Notes: generated by a model not told the origin, from the letters alone. A stretch of 34,232 nt of DNA from an uncultured Dorea sp. (GCA_910578495.1 CAJTRE010000028.1:1-34232), one strand, 5' to 3'; numbered from the stretch's first letter, positions 20,176 through 27,952 are shown. Numbers and translations: made by a program.

Positions 20176-21408
20176 TTGCTAGAAATTAAGACGAACGAAT
20201 CAGAAGCGGCGGCAAAGATAATTGTTGTTGGAGTTGGTGGAGGCGGTAATAACGCTGTAAACCGAATGATTGATGAACAGATTGCCGGTGTGGAATTTAT
20301 AGCTATTAATACAGATAAGCAAGCGCTTCAGTTGAGTAAAGCCCCCACACTTATGCAGATTGGTGACAAGATTACGAAAGGGCTTGGAGCTGGTGCAAGA
20401 CCAGAAGTTGGTGAGAAAGCTGCAGAAGAAAGTGCAGAGGAAATATCAGCGGCATTAAAAGGCGCTGACATGGTATTTGTTACTTGTGGTATGGGCGGCG
20501 GAACAGGAACAGGAGCGACGCCTGTTGTTGCGCGTATTGCGAAAGAGCAGGGAGCATTGACGGTTGGAGTTGTTACCAAACCGTTCCGTTTTGAGTCAAA
20601 AACTCGTATGAGTAATGCTCTTGGAGGAATTGAAAAATTAAAAGAAAGCGTAGATACTTTGATTGTTATTCCGAACGACAAGCTTCTTGAGATTGTTGAC
20701 AGACGTACAACAATGCCGGAGGCTCTTAAAAAAGCGGATGAGGTATTACAGCAGGGTATTCAGGGAATCACAGACCTGATCAATGTACCATCGTTGATCA
20801 ATCTCGACTTTGCGGATGTTCAGACAGTTATGACGGATAAAGGTATTGCACATATTGGTATTGGACAGGGGCGCGGCGATGATAAGGCGCTTGAGGCAGT
20901 TAAGCAGGCAGTTGCCAGTCCGCTTCTTGAGACAACCATTGCAGGTGCGTCACATGTTATTATTAATGTATCAGGTGATATTACACTTATGGACGCGTCA
21001 GATGCGGCAGAGTATGTACAGGATCTTGCAGGCGAGGAAGCGAACATCATCTTTGGAGCGATGTATGATGATTCCAGAGCAGACGAGGCTACGATTACTG
21101 TTATTGCAACAGGACTTCATAATGTAGGCGGCAGTGCGTCTAAGTTAAAAACAAGACTGGAAAGCCAGAAGGCGGGTTCTGCAGCTCATGGTATGGGGTA
21201 TGACAGACCGGTTCAGCAAAGATCACAGATGAAAGAACATATGTCTCCGCAGTTAGATATTGGAATGATTCGTTCGAAAGGAACAGCAGATTCTACCCCA
21301 CAGAGAAGGCCGGTAGGAGGAACGGCTCCAACACTGGATACACCGAGAACACCTTCAAGTAAGGTAAAAGAGCAGGCGATCAAGATTCCTGATTTCTTCA
21401 GAAAATAA
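20176..21408 (+). CDS. ftsZ: Cell division GTPase FtsZ
   Basis: FtsZ is the tubulin-like GTPase that forms the cytokinetic ring. A TTG at 20176 is the likely start because AAGGAGGAG lies just upstream; the in-frame ATG at 20113 adds 21 unconserved residues. This gives 410 residues. The N-terminal motif is IIVVGVGGGGNNAVNRMI; the GTP signature GGGTGTGATPVVARIAKE is at about 107-124. RRTTMPEALKKADEVL and LINLDFADVQTVMTDKG carry the T7-loop region. A variable Pro/Ser/Gln-rich linker follows from about residue 320. The C-terminal peptide IKIPDFFRK binds partners such as FtsA and SepF. ftsA is not adjacent, although in many bacteria it is. A strong terminator follows. Confidence 0.98.
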   Translation: MLEIKTNESEAAAKIIVVGVGGGGNNAVNRMIDEQIAGVEFIAINTDKQALQLSKAPTLMQIGDKITKGLGAGARPEVGEKAAEESAEEISAALKGADMVFVTCGMGGGTGTGATPVVARIAKEQGALTVGVVTKPFRFESKTRMSNALGGIEKLKESVDTLIVIPNDKLLEIVDRRTTMPEALKKADEVLQQGIQGITDLINVPSLINLDFADVQTVMTDKGIAHIGIGQGRGDDKALEAVKQAVASPLLETTIAGASHVIINVSGDITLMDASDAAEYVQDLAGEEANIIFGAMYDDSRADEATITVIATGLHNVGGSASKLKTRLESQKAGSAAHGMGYDRPVQQRSQMKEHMSPQLDIGMIRSKGTADSTPQRRPVGGTAPTLDTPRTPSSKVKEQAIKIPDFFRK

Positions 21409-21421
21409 ATAGTAGTTATAG

Positions 21422-21452
21422 CCCCTAAGTGATGTGCACTTAGGGGTTTTTA
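21422..21452 (+). terminator. Terminator after ftsZ
   Basis: CCCCTAAGTG (21422-21431) pairs perfectly with CACTTAGGGG (21437-21446) around ATGTG, followed by TTTTTAT. Confidence 0.9.
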
Positions 21453-21475
21453 TGTCTTATTATATCTTTTATTTC

Positions 21476-21551
21476 TTGACAAAATATGTCGAACAAAAAT
21501 GAGAATGTCTTCCAGATTCTGACAAATTATAAAGGCATATCCATCTATAAT
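21476..21551 (+). promoter_or_regulatory. Spo0A-activated spoIIG-type promoter with long spacer
   Basis: TGTCGAA at 21487-21493 is a perfect Spo0A box. TGACAAA occurs at 21477-21483 and at 21520-21526 as weaker boxes. The likely core promoter is CTGACA (21519-21524), a 21-base spacer and TATAAT (21546-21551). An abnormally long spacer with Spo0A boxes at and above the -35 is the hallmark of the Bacillus spoIIG promoter (22-base spacer). This fits the spoIIGA-sigE operon that follows. Confidence 0.7.
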
Positions 21552-21604
21552 TAATTTTGTTCCCATAAAAAATAAGCTTATTAAAAATAGAAAGAAGGTG
21601 GAAT

Positions 21605-22384
21605 GTGCACTATGAATTATACATAGATGTATTTTTCCTTATTAATTTTATGATGGACTATATGATTTTAACTATCACCGGGAAGATACTAAGGAGGTCT
21701 GTATCCCATGCAAGGCTTTGCACAGGGGCATTACTCGGAGCGTTTCTCACATGTGTAGTTCTCATAATGCCTATTCCATATGGATTTATAAAGCTTGTAT
21801 TATTCTATGGGTGTGTGGGAGTCCTGATGTTAAAGACAGGACTTGATATTCCATGGAGCCGGATGTTTATAAGAGCGTACGCCCTGCTTTATGTGAGCAG
21901 CTTTCTGTTGGGAGGTGTATTTACCTTTTTTCAACAATATCTGAGATATGGAAGTCTCTTTTTTGCATTTGCGATTGTCAGTTACTATTTGGTACTTGGA
22001 ATCTGGAATCTGATTAGTTACCTTGCAAGGCAGAACCAGTACCACTGCGAAGTGATATTGAGAAATGGTGAAAACATGCAGAAAGTAAAAGCACTTATTG
22101 ATACCGGGAATTCCCTTCGTGATCCTTTGACGGGAGAACCGGTCAGTATTCTCAGTAAAGAGACAGCCAAAAAACTGTACGGTGGGGATGGTGAAACCAT
22201 ATTTCGGTTTATACCTTATCATTCCATTGGGAAATCACAAGGGGTTCTGCCTCTTGTAAAACTGGATAGATTAGAGATTCTAAAGAAAGATAAGCAGGTC
22301 ATAGAACATCCATATGTTGCGGTAAGCGAAGATGAGTTAAGTAAAGACGACTATGAGATGATCTTGAATCCTGACATATTATAG
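21605..22384 (+). CDS. spoIIGA: Sporulation sigma-E factor-processing peptidase SpoIIGA
   Basis: SpoIIGA is a membrane aspartyl protease that removes the pro-peptide from pro-sigma-E in the mother cell after a forespore signal. The 259-residue protein has about five membrane segments in its first 140 residues, starting YIDVFFLINFMMDYMIL. A cytoplasmic protease domain follows, with KALIDTGNSLRDPLTGEPVS; D166-T-G is the catalytic triad. LEILKKDKQVIEHPYVAVSE and a final LNPDIL match the family end. The GTG at 21605 is used, with GAAGGTGG 4 bases upstream. The gene lies 15 bases before sigE, the conserved pairing, behind a Spo0A-type promoter. Confidence 0.94.
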   Translation: MHYELYIDVFFLINFMMDYMILTITGKILRRSVSHARLCTGALLGAFLTCVVLIMPIPYGFIKLVLFYGCVGVLMLKTGLDIPWSRMFIRAYALLYVSSFLLGGVFTFFQQYLRYGSLFFAFAIVSYYLVLGIWNLISYLARQNQYHCEVILRNGENMQKVKALIDTGNSLRDPLTGEPVSILSKETAKKLYGGDGETIFRFIPYHSIGKSQGVLPLVKLDRLEILKKDKQVIEHPYVAVSEDELSKDDYEMILNPDIL

Positions 22385-22399
22385 AGGAGGAGTAATTAT

Positions 22400-23131
22400 A
22401 TGATGAGTATAGCAATGCCACAAAAATTAAAGTTCATTCCGGATTTTCGAACCATATTTTTCCCGGGACAAAGAGATGTCCATTACATCGGCGGTTCGGA
22501 TATTCTCCCAGCGCCCCTTGAGAATCAAGAGGAGGCGAAAGCCATCAGCGAACTTGGAACGGGGGAGGACGAGAAGGCGAAAAAGCTTTTGATTGAGCAT
22601 AATCTGCGGCTTGTTGTCTATATTGCAAAAAAATTCGACAATACGGGTGTAGGAGTAGAAGATTTGATCTCCATTGGAACGATCGGTCTTATTAAGGCAA
22701 TCAATACATTTAACCCAGAGAAAAATATCAAACTGGCAACATACGCCTCTCGCTGCATTGAAAATGAGATTTTAATGTATTTGCGGAGAAATAATAAGAC
22801 GAAGATGGAAGTATCTATTGATGAGCCGTTGAACGTAGATTGGGACGGCAACGAGCTTTTACTGTCAGATATTCTTGGAACAGACGAAGATACGATTTAT
22901 CGGGATATGGAAACGGAGGCGGAGCGGAAGATTCTGTTAAAAGCGATTGGAAAATTATCAGGCAGAGAACGGACAATCATAAAAATGCGTTTTGGACTTG
23001 GAACCGTAGATGGCGAGGAAAAAACGCAGAAAGAGGTGGCTGACATTCTCGGTATTTCGCAGTCTTACATATCCAGATTGGAAAAAAAGATTATGATTAG
23101 ATTAAGACGGGAAATAGTAAAGTATTCGTAG
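22400..23131 (+). CDS. sigE: RNA polymerase sporulation sigma factor SigE (pro-sigma-E)
   Basis: Sigma-E directs the early mother-cell sporulation programme. The 243-residue protein starts with a pro-sequence of about 25-30 residues (MMSIAMPQKLKFIPDF) that SpoIIGA would remove before YIGGSDILPAPL. Region 2 is nearly identical to Bacillus SigE: NLRLVVYIAKKFDNTGVGVE, DLISIGTIGLIKAINTFNPE and LATYASRCIENEILMYLRRN. The SigE-specific DEPLNVDWDGNELLLSDILG follows. Region 4 ends with EVADILGISQSYISRLEKK. AGAGGAGG precedes the ATG, 15 bases after spoIIGA. The two candidate sigma-E promoters in the window (1745-1774 and 27253-27281) would be direct targets. Confidence 0.98.
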   Translation: MMSIAMPQKLKFIPDFRTIFFPGQRDVHYIGGSDILPAPLENQEEAKAISELGTGEDEKAKKLLIEHNLRLVVYIAKKFDNTGVGVEDLISIGTIGLIKAINTFNPEKNIKLATYASRCIENEILMYLRRNNKTKMEVSIDEPLNVDWDGNELLLSDILGTDEDTIYRDMETEAERKILLKAIGKLSGRERTIIKMRFGLGTVDGEEKTQKEVADILGISQSYISRLEKKIMIRLRREIVKYS

Positions 23132-23198
23132 CAATAATCTGATAAAAGTGATACAATAGAGAAAAGTGAAGAAATACTATGAGGAAGAAGGTGATTTT

Positions 23199-24806
23199 GT
23201 GAGACTTACATTTATTGGTGCGGCTCATGAGGTGACGGGAAGTTGTCACATGATTGAAGCGTGTGGGAAGAACATTCTGGTGGACTGTGGAATGGAGCAA
23301 GGTCTGGATCTCTATGAAAATCAGGAGATTCCGGTGGCTGCCGGAGAGATTGATTATGTGCTTTTGACACATGCGCATATCGATCATTCGGGAAAGATTC
23401 CACTGCTTTGTAAAGAGGGCTTTCGCGGAGAAATCATATCTACCTTTGCAACGGCGGATCTATGTAATATCATGCTTCGTGACAGTGCTCATATTCAGGA
23501 ATTTGAGGCAGAATGGAGAAACCGAAAAGCAAAGAGAAGCGGTGGAGAGTTGTTTGAACCACTTTATACGATGGAACATGCAGAGGCGGCAATAAAGCTT
23601 TTACATCCTTGTGATTATGATCAGAAGATTACACTTTGCGAGGGGATAGAGGTGCGGTTTACAGATGTAGGACATTTGCTGGGATCTGCGTCTATTGAAG
23701 TGTGGATTACAGGGGAGGAAGAGATGAGGAAGATTGTCTTTTCCGGAGATGTGGGCAACTTAAACCAACCCATTATACGAGATCCTCAGAAAGTGAAAGA
23801 GGCAGATTATATTGTGGTAGAATCTACGTATGGAAACCGAACTCATGGAGACAGTGTGCCGGATTATGTGGGAGAGTTTACGAGAATTCTAAAGGAGACA
23901 TTTGCAAAAGGCGGTAACGTGGTGATTCCGTCTTTCGCGGTAGGACGAACGCAGGAACTCTTGTATTTTATCCGCGAGATCAAAGAGAAGAACCTGGTGC
24001 CGGAGTATTCGGGATTTGAAGTGTATGTAGACAGTCCGCTTGCTATTGAAGCAACGAACGTATTTCATAAGAATGTACAGTCCTGCTTTGACGAAGAAGC
24101 TATGGAACTGGTGAAACAGGGAATTAATCCATTGCTGTTTCCGGGTCTTCGCACCACTGTGACAAGTGATGAGTCTAAAATGATTAATTTTGATGAGAAA
24201 CCAAAAGTAATCATTTCAGCTTCTGGTATGTGTGAGGCAGGACGTATCAGACATCATCTGAAACATAATCTTTGGAGAAGTGAGTGTACTATATGCTTCG
24301 TCGGATACCAGGCAGTAGGGACACTGGGACGGAAACTCATCGAGGGCGCAGAGTGTGTGAAGCTCTTTGGAGAGACAGTAGAGGTGAACGCACATATTGA
24401 AATGCTTCGGGGAATCAGCGGACATGCGGATGTGAATGGGCTTTTGTCATGGATTCAAGGAATTGAGTCGCCCGTTCGTCATGTGTTTGTCGTACATGGC
24501 GAGGATACAGTGACGGAAGAATTCGCCAAACTCGTTACAGAACAATTCGGTTATCCGGCGTTTGCTCCATTTTCCGGAGGATGTGTAGATCTTTTGAGCG
24601 GAGAGATTCTGTCGGTAGGAATAAGGGAACCGAAGAAAGTTGCGGAAAAACCGGTAAAGGCAAAGAAGCATATGGCGTTCGAGCGTGTAGTTGCCGCAGC
24701 CAAAAGGCTTCTTAATGTGGTATATAAAAATGAAGAGCTTGCCAATAAGGAATTGGCAAAATTAGAAACACAGATTCAGAATCTGGCGGATAAGTGGGAC
24801 AGATAG
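23199..24806 (+). CDS. MBL-fold beta-CASP metallo-hydrolase (RNA-processing type)
   Basis: The metallo-beta-lactamase plus beta-CASP architecture is that of RNA nucleases related to CPSF-73/YSH1. The GTG at 23199 is taken as start because GAAGAAGGTG lies just upstream, giving 535 residues beginning MRLTFIGAAHEVTGSCHM. The zinc motif HAHIDH is at 58-63. Later metal ligands are in DVGHLLGSASIEVW and KIVFSGDVGN. The beta-CASP blocks are SFAVGRTQELLYFI, SASGMCEAGRIRHHL and GISGHADVNGLLSWI. A basic C-terminal tail (about 480-535) contains KKVAEKPVKAKKHM. The gene lies between sigE and sigG, which are adjacent in Bacillus. Its RNA substrate is unknown; a role in sporulation mRNA turnover is only suggested by location. 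Confidence 0.93.
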   Translation: MRLTFIGAAHEVTGSCHMIEACGKNILVDCGMEQGLDLYENQEIPVAAGEIDYVLLTHAHIDHSGKIPLLCKEGFRGEIISTFATADLCNIMLRDSAHIQEFEAEWRNRKAKRSGGELFEPLYTMEHAEAAIKLLHPCDYDQKITLCEGIEVRFTDVGHLLGSASIEVWITGEEEMRKIVFSGDVGNLNQPIIRDPQKVKEADYIVVESTYGNRTHGDSVPDYVGEFTRILKETFAKGGNVVIPSFAVGRTQELLYFIREIKEKNLVPEYSGFEVYVDSPLAIEATNVFHKNVQSCFDEEAMELVKQGINPLLFPGLRTTVTSDESKMINFDEKPKVIISASGMCEAGRIRHHLKHNLWRSECTICFVGYQAVGTLGRKLIEGAECVKLFGETVEVNAHIEMLRGISGHADVNGLLSWIQGIESPVRHVFVVHGEDTVTEEFAKLVTEQFGYPAFAPFSGGCVDLLSGEILSVGIREPKKVAEKPVKAKKHMAFERVVAAAKRLLNVVYKNEELANKELAKLETQIQNLADKWDR

Positions 24807-24937
24807 CAGGCAGACCATCTGTCAAGGAGTAAAAGTTTTTTTATTTTCCTGTGTCTTAGAATAACAAAAGTGCATATGGAGAAGAATTCTACTAGAAAGA
24901 AAGTATGAAGTACGTTCTGGTATAGGAGGATTTTATT

Positions 24938-25714
24938 ATGGCACAGGGAAAAGTAGAAATCTGCGGAGTGAATACATCAAAGCTTCCTATCCTCAAAGAA
25001 GAGGAAAAGGAAGCTTTGTTTGCGAGAATAAAAGCAGGAGACGAAGCAGCAAAGGAAGAATATATTAAGGGCAATCTGAGACTTGTACTGAGCGTGATCA
25101 AACGGTTTGGAGCAAGTAATGAAAATCCGGATGATTTGTTTCAGATCGGGTGTATCGGGCTTATTAAAGCCATTAATAATTTCAATACAGAACTGGATGT
25201 GAAATTCAGCACGTACGCCGTTCCTATGATTATCGGAGAAATCCGCCGCTATATGAGGGATAATAATTCGATCCGCGTCAGTCGTTCGCTTAGAGATACG
25301 GCATATAAGGCGATTTATGCAAAAGAGAATTATATCAAACGGAACTTGAAAGAACCTACGGTACAGGAAATTGCTGAGGAAATCGGTATTTCCAAGGAAG
25401 ATATTGTGTTTGCGCTTGATGCCATCCAGGCGCCTATGAGTCTGCAGGAGCCGGTATACAATGAAGGCGGAGATGCCCTTTATGTGATGGACCAGTTGAG
25501 TGATACGAAGAACAAAGAAGAAAAATGGGTGGAGAATCTGTCTCTGGAAGCCGCTATGGAACATTTGAACCCACGAGAGCGGCTGATTATCAGACTCCGG
25601 TTTTTTGAAGGAAAGACACAGATGGAAGTGGCGCAGGAGATAGAAATTTCTCAGGCGCAGGTGAGCCGGCTGGAAAAAAATGCCCTTCGTACAATGAAGC
25701 AGTATTTGAGTTAA
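24938..25714 (+). CDS. sigG: RNA polymerase sporulation sigma factor SigG
   Basis: Sigma-G controls late forespore genes. The 258-residue protein starts with the SigG-specific KVEICGVNTSKLPILKEEE, which separates it from SigF. Region 2 has NLRLVLSVIKRFG, DDLFQIGCIGLIKAINNF and the highly conserved KFSTYAVPMIIGEIRRYMRD. Region 3 has SRSLRDTAYKAIYAKE. Then comes IVFALDAIQAPMSLQEPVYN, also diagnostic, and region 4 ends with EISQAQVSRLEKNALRTMK. AGGAGG lies 8 bases before the ATG. No clear sigma-F or sigma-G promoter could be fixed in the 131 bases before it. A 12-bp hairpin overlaps its stop codon. Confidence 0.98.
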   Translation: MAQGKVEICGVNTSKLPILKEEEKEALFARIKAGDEAAKEEYIKGNLRLVLSVIKRFGASNENPDDLFQIGCIGLIKAINNFNTELDVKFSTYAVPMIIGEIRRYMRDNNSIRVSRSLRDTAYKAIYAKENYIKRNLKEPTVQEIAEEIGISKEDIVFALDAIQAPMSLQEPVYNEGGDALYVMDQLSDTKNKEEKWVENLSLEAAMEHLNPRERLIIRLRFFEGKTQMEVAQEIEISQAQVSRLEKNALRTMKQYLS

Positions 25715-25725
25715 AATACTGCTTC
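25696..25725. repeat. 12-bp perfect hairpin over the sigG stop codon
   Basis: GAAGCAGTATTT (25696-25707) pairs with AAATACTGCTTC (25714-25725) around GAGTTA. No T-run follows, so it is a weak terminator at best. It could stabilise the sigG mRNA end. Confidence 0.7.
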
Positions 25726-25770
25726 TGAAAAATAAATATAAATGTAAACCAAAAACTGTGATTTCTATAC

Positions 25771-25799
25771 TTGAAATTTGTGCCGGTTCATAATATGAT
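25771..25799 (+). promoter_or_regulatory. Sigma-A-type promoter of the HAD gene
   Basis: TTGAAA (25771-25776), a 17-base spacer and TATGAT (25794-25799), about 20 bases before the ATG at 25820. CATAATA at 25789-25795 also looks like a sigma-G -10, but its -35 partner is poorly spaced. Confidence 0.6.
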
Positions 25800-25819
25800 T
25801 GTTTCATGGAGGGAAATAA

Positions 25820-26470
25820 ATGATGAAAGCTTGTATATTTGATTTGGACGGCACATTGGCTGATACTTTGGAATCTTTGATCTATTCTGTGCAGGAAACA
25901 TTGACAGAGATGGGACTTTCTAAGATTACGAAAGAACAGTGCCGCCAATTTGTGGGGAATGGAGCAAGGTGTCTGATGGATCAGGCAATCCGGGCGGCCG
26001 GAGATCCTGACGGGGAGAGGCTTGACGAAGCAATGAGGGCATATGGACGCATATTTGCTAAGAATTGTACATATCATGTAACACTCTATGAAGGAATTGC
26101 AGATATGGTAAATGCGCTTCGGGATCGGGGAATTAAACTTGGCGTACTTTCCAACAAACCTCATGCACAGACCTATCAGATCGTGATGGAGATGTTTGGA
26201 GAAGGAACGTTTGACTGCATATCCGGACAGCAGGAGCATGTGAAGAGAAAACCAGATCCGGAAGGAATTTACCGCATTTTGAAAGAACTGAACGTATCAC
26301 CGCAGGAGTGCCTTTATGTGGGGGATTCGGAAGTGGATATTGAGACCGGGAAAAACGGCGGTATCAAAACGGTAGGAGTCACTTGGGGATTTCGGACAAA
26401 GGAGGAATTAGAAACTGTGGGGGCAAAACATTTGGTTCATCATCCGATGAAGCTTTTGCAGTTTGTATAG
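25820..26470 (+). CDS. HAD-superfamily hydrolase (phosphoglycolate phosphatase-like)
   Basis: HAD phosphatases cleave small phosphate esters through an aspartyl-phosphate. The 216-residue protein has motif I CIFDLDGTLADT, with Asp8 as nucleophile and Asp10 as acid/base. Motif II is LGVLSNKPH, the motif III lysine is in KRKPDPEGIYRI, and motif IV is YVGDSEVDIETGKNGG. A helical cap domain lies between motifs I and II (residues about 15-85). This is the subfamily IA layout shared by Gph and PpaX; the substrate cannot be read from the sequence. GGAGGG lies 7 bases before the ATG; a second ATG follows directly. The small acidic gene downstream starts 27 bases after its stop. Confidence 0.92.
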   Translation: MMKACIFDLDGTLADTLESLIYSVQETLTEMGLSKITKEQCRQFVGNGARCLMDQAIRAAGDPDGERLDEAMRAYGRIFAKNCTYHVTLYEGIADMVNALRDRGIKLGVLSNKPHAQTYQIVMEMFGEGTFDCISGQQEHVKRKPDPEGIYRILKELNVSPQECLYVGDSEVDIETGKNGGIKTVGVTWGFRTKEELETVGAKHLVHHPMKLLQFV

Positions 26471-26497
26471 AAATATATGATGAAGGAGGGCAGTGAA

Positions 26498-26761
26498 ATG
26501 TATGAATATGATGAAGAGTGTTTGAAGACGTTCCTGAAAAAACAGGAGCAGCTTTTTGATGAGCCAGTGGCAGAGACGATGGCGGAAGCAGAGGCGTTTT
26601 TAGAGGATTGCATGGCGGCAGTTTTAGAAAATATTGACGAGGTGCGGGATTTCCTGGAAGGAGAAGGGCTTGATGTGGACGGGATGTCGGCAGAAGAACT
26701 GGAAGAAGCGTCGGAAGTATTTTTGCTTCCAAGCGGGAGATATTTAGTTGTTGAAGGATAA
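26498..26761 (+). CDS. Small acidic protein of unknown function
   Basis: The ATG at 26498 is chosen because GGAGGG lies 7 bases upstream; an earlier in-frame ATG at 26477 precedes the ribosome site. The 87-residue product is very acidic and mostly helical, with many Glu, Asp, Leu and Met (for example MSAEELEEASEVFLLPSGRY). It ends in a short strand-like RYLVVEG. There is no membrane segment, signal or metal motif. I do not recognise the family. It follows the HAD gene on the same strand and is closed by a shared bidirectional terminator, so the two are probably cotranscribed. Confidence 0.75.
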   Translation: MYEYDEECLKTFLKKQEQLFDEPVAETMAEAEAFLEDCMAAVLENIDEVRDFLEGEGLDVDGMSAEELEEASEVFLLPSGRYLVVEG

Positions 26762-26766
26762 AAGAG

Positions 26767-26800
26767 AAAAGCCATAGCTATTTTTTTGCTATGGCTTTTT
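26767..26800. terminator. Bidirectional terminator between convergent genes
   Basis: AAAAGCCATAGC (26767-26778) and GCTATGGCTTTT (26788-26799) pair perfectly around a T-rich loop, with T-runs on both strands. It serves the acidic-protein gene (plus) and the FMN_bind-like gene (minus), whose stop lies at the edge of the stem. Confidence 0.9.
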
Positions 26801-27212
26801 CTAACGCTTCATTGATGGCATTAACGATGACTTGTGAAGAATAAGGATTGTCTTTGGAATATTCGATATTTTCCAGAGATTGTTTATCATAGACCTGTTC
26901 GGCAATGTTTTCAATCGTTGGCTGGATGAGGGGATACATGGTTGCAACCGTTTCATCCAGATTGGAGAAGCGAATAGAATTTATATGGGTTTCATCCACC
27001 GCCACTTCCACCTCAAGCGTCGTATTATTCAAAGATACGGTTGAGGTATAGCTTCCGGGGATGTATTTTTGACCAGTAACAGATGTTCCTTTATTTTTTG
27101 GCAGGAACATAAACAGCAGTAATAAGATTAATACTATTGCTAACACAGCGAATACTATGGTGTAAATAATCTCCTTCATATGCAGTACAACAATTTTTGT
27201 TTTGGAACTCAT
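26778..27212 (-). CDS. Small membrane-anchored FMN_bind-like protein under a sigma-E-like promoter
   Basis: The 144-residue protein has a membrane segment at about residues 15-37 (IYTIVFAVLAIVLILLLLF) and then an external domain beginning YIPGSYTSTVSLNNTTLEVE. That pattern resembles the opening of FMN_bind domains. It continues IRFSNLDETVATMYPLIQ and ends NPYSSQVIVNAINEALEKA. True FMN_bind proteins carry S-G-A-T-x-(T/S), whose Thr holds FMN. Here the position reads NPYSSQVI, so covalent flavin binding is not expected. The ATG has GGAGGTCGCT upstream. A good sigma-E-type promoter precedes it, suggesting mother-cell expression. It could be a degenerate FMN_bind protein or an unrelated small sporulation membrane protein. 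Confidence 0.7.
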   Translation of the reverse strand: MSSKTKIVVLHMKEIIYTIVFAVLAIVLILLLLFMFLPKNKGTSVTGQKYIPGSYTSTVSLNNTTLEVEVAVDETHINSIRFSNLDETVATMYPLIQPTIENIAEQVYDKQSLENIEYSKDNPYSSQVIVNAINEALEKAIAKK

Positions 27213-27252
27213 AGCGACCTCCTGTATTTTATATGATATTTTCGCTTTCTAT

Positions 27253-27281
27253 AATGTATGAAGAATAAATGAAAATTATTC
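27253..27281 (-). promoter_or_regulatory. Sigma-E-like promoter of the FMN_bind-like gene
   Basis: On the minus strand, GAATAAT (27281-27275), a 14-base spacer and CATACATT (27260-27253) match the sigma-E consensus at 6 of 7 and at all -10 positions. The predicted start is near 27246, giving a leader of about 34 bases to the ATG at 27212. Confidence 0.65.
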
Positions 27282-27282
27282 A

Positions 27283-27295
27283 CCTGAATAGTTAC
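27283..27295 (+). repeat. Copy of the dispersed motif between divergent promoters
   Basis: CCTGAATAGTTAC matches 13 of 14 positions of the 33009-33022 copy if the preceding A is counted as a change. It lies between the sigma-E-like and the pth promoters. Confidence 0.4.
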
Positions 27296-27306
27296 AAAAG
27301 TTTCTA

Positions 27307-27335
27307 GTGACAAATGATACGTTGTCTTGTAGAAT
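27307..27335 (+). promoter_or_regulatory. Sigma-A-type promoter of pth-mfd
   Basis: GTGACA (27307-27312), a 17-base spacer and TAGAAT (27330-27335), each one base from consensus. It ends about 30 bases before the pth ATG and diverges from the sigma-E-like promoter. Confidence 0.65.
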
Positions 27336-27365
27336 ATATGAAGAGAAAATAAAAAGGTGGTCAAT

Positions 27366-27950
27366 ATGTTTATTATAGCAGGACTTGGAAATCCTACATC
27401 TCAGTATGAGGGGACGAGACATAACGCGGGGTTTGATGTCATAGACGCTCTTGCGGACAAATATAATATATCAGTAGACGGTAAAAAGAACAGGGCCTAC
27501 ATCGGAAAAGGCATCATCGAGGGACAGAAGGTGATTCTTGCTAAGCCTCAGACGTATATGAACTTAAGTGGAGAGAGTATTCGTGGTCTGATAGATTATT
27601 TTAAGATTGATGAGGAGCAGGAACTGATTGTGATCTATGATGACATCAGTCTTCCACCGGGGCAGATTCGTATCCGGAAGAAGGGGAGCGCCGGCGGACA
27701 TAACGGCATGAAGAATATTATCAGTCATCTCGGAACAGATGTGTTTCCGAGGGTGAAAGTGGGCGTTGGAGAGAAACCGAAGAACTATGATCTGGCAGAC
27801 TATGTGCTGAGCCGCTTTTCAAAAGAGGAGGAGCAGGAGATGGCAGAAGGCTATGGGAAATCGGTACAGGCAGTAGAGAAGATATTAGACGGAGAGATGG
27901 AGGCTGCCATGAATGAGTATAATAGAAAAGTAAAACCTAAGGAGATATAA
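27366..27950 (+). CDS. pth: Peptidyl-tRNA hydrolase
   Basis: Pth releases tRNA from peptidyl-tRNAs that drop off the ribosome. The ATG at 27366 is used, with AAGGTGG 5 bases upstream; an in-frame GTG at 27357 overlaps that site. The 194-residue length is standard. The signature is GLGNPTSQYEGTRHNAGF, in which Asn9 and the catalytic His19 are seen. Next come KPQTYMNLSGESI, IVIYDDISLPPGQIRIRKKG and SAGGHNGMKNII, all conserved substrate-binding blocks. mfd starts 3 bases after its stop; the same pth-mfd order is found in Bacillus. All catalytic residues are present. Confidence 0.98.
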   Translation: MFIIAGLGNPTSQYEGTRHNAGFDVIDALADKYNISVDGKKNRAYIGKGIIEGQKVILAKPQTYMNLSGESIRGLIDYFKIDEEQELIVIYDDISLPPGQIRIRKKGSAGGHNGMKNIISHLGTDVFPRVKVGVGEKPKNYDLADYVLSRFSKEEEQEMAEGYGKSVQAVEKILDGEMEAAMNEYNRKVKPKEI

Positions 27951-27952
27951 AT

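Noticed and set aside
24798..24840. GACAGAT/ATCTGTC hairpin after the beta-CASP gene as a terminator
   Set aside because: The stem is short, the loop is 12 bases and the T-run begins about 12 bases after the stem.
24871..24894. Possible sigma-G promoter TGCATA ... TCTACTA before sigG
   Set aside because: The spacer is only about 11 bases, too short for sigma-F or sigma-G.
24977..26239. Long 420-residue minus-strand reading frame
   Set aside because: It runs antisense across sigG and the HAD gene, both with firm family motifs. It has an odd His/Cys/Phe-rich composition and no ribosome site or family likeness.
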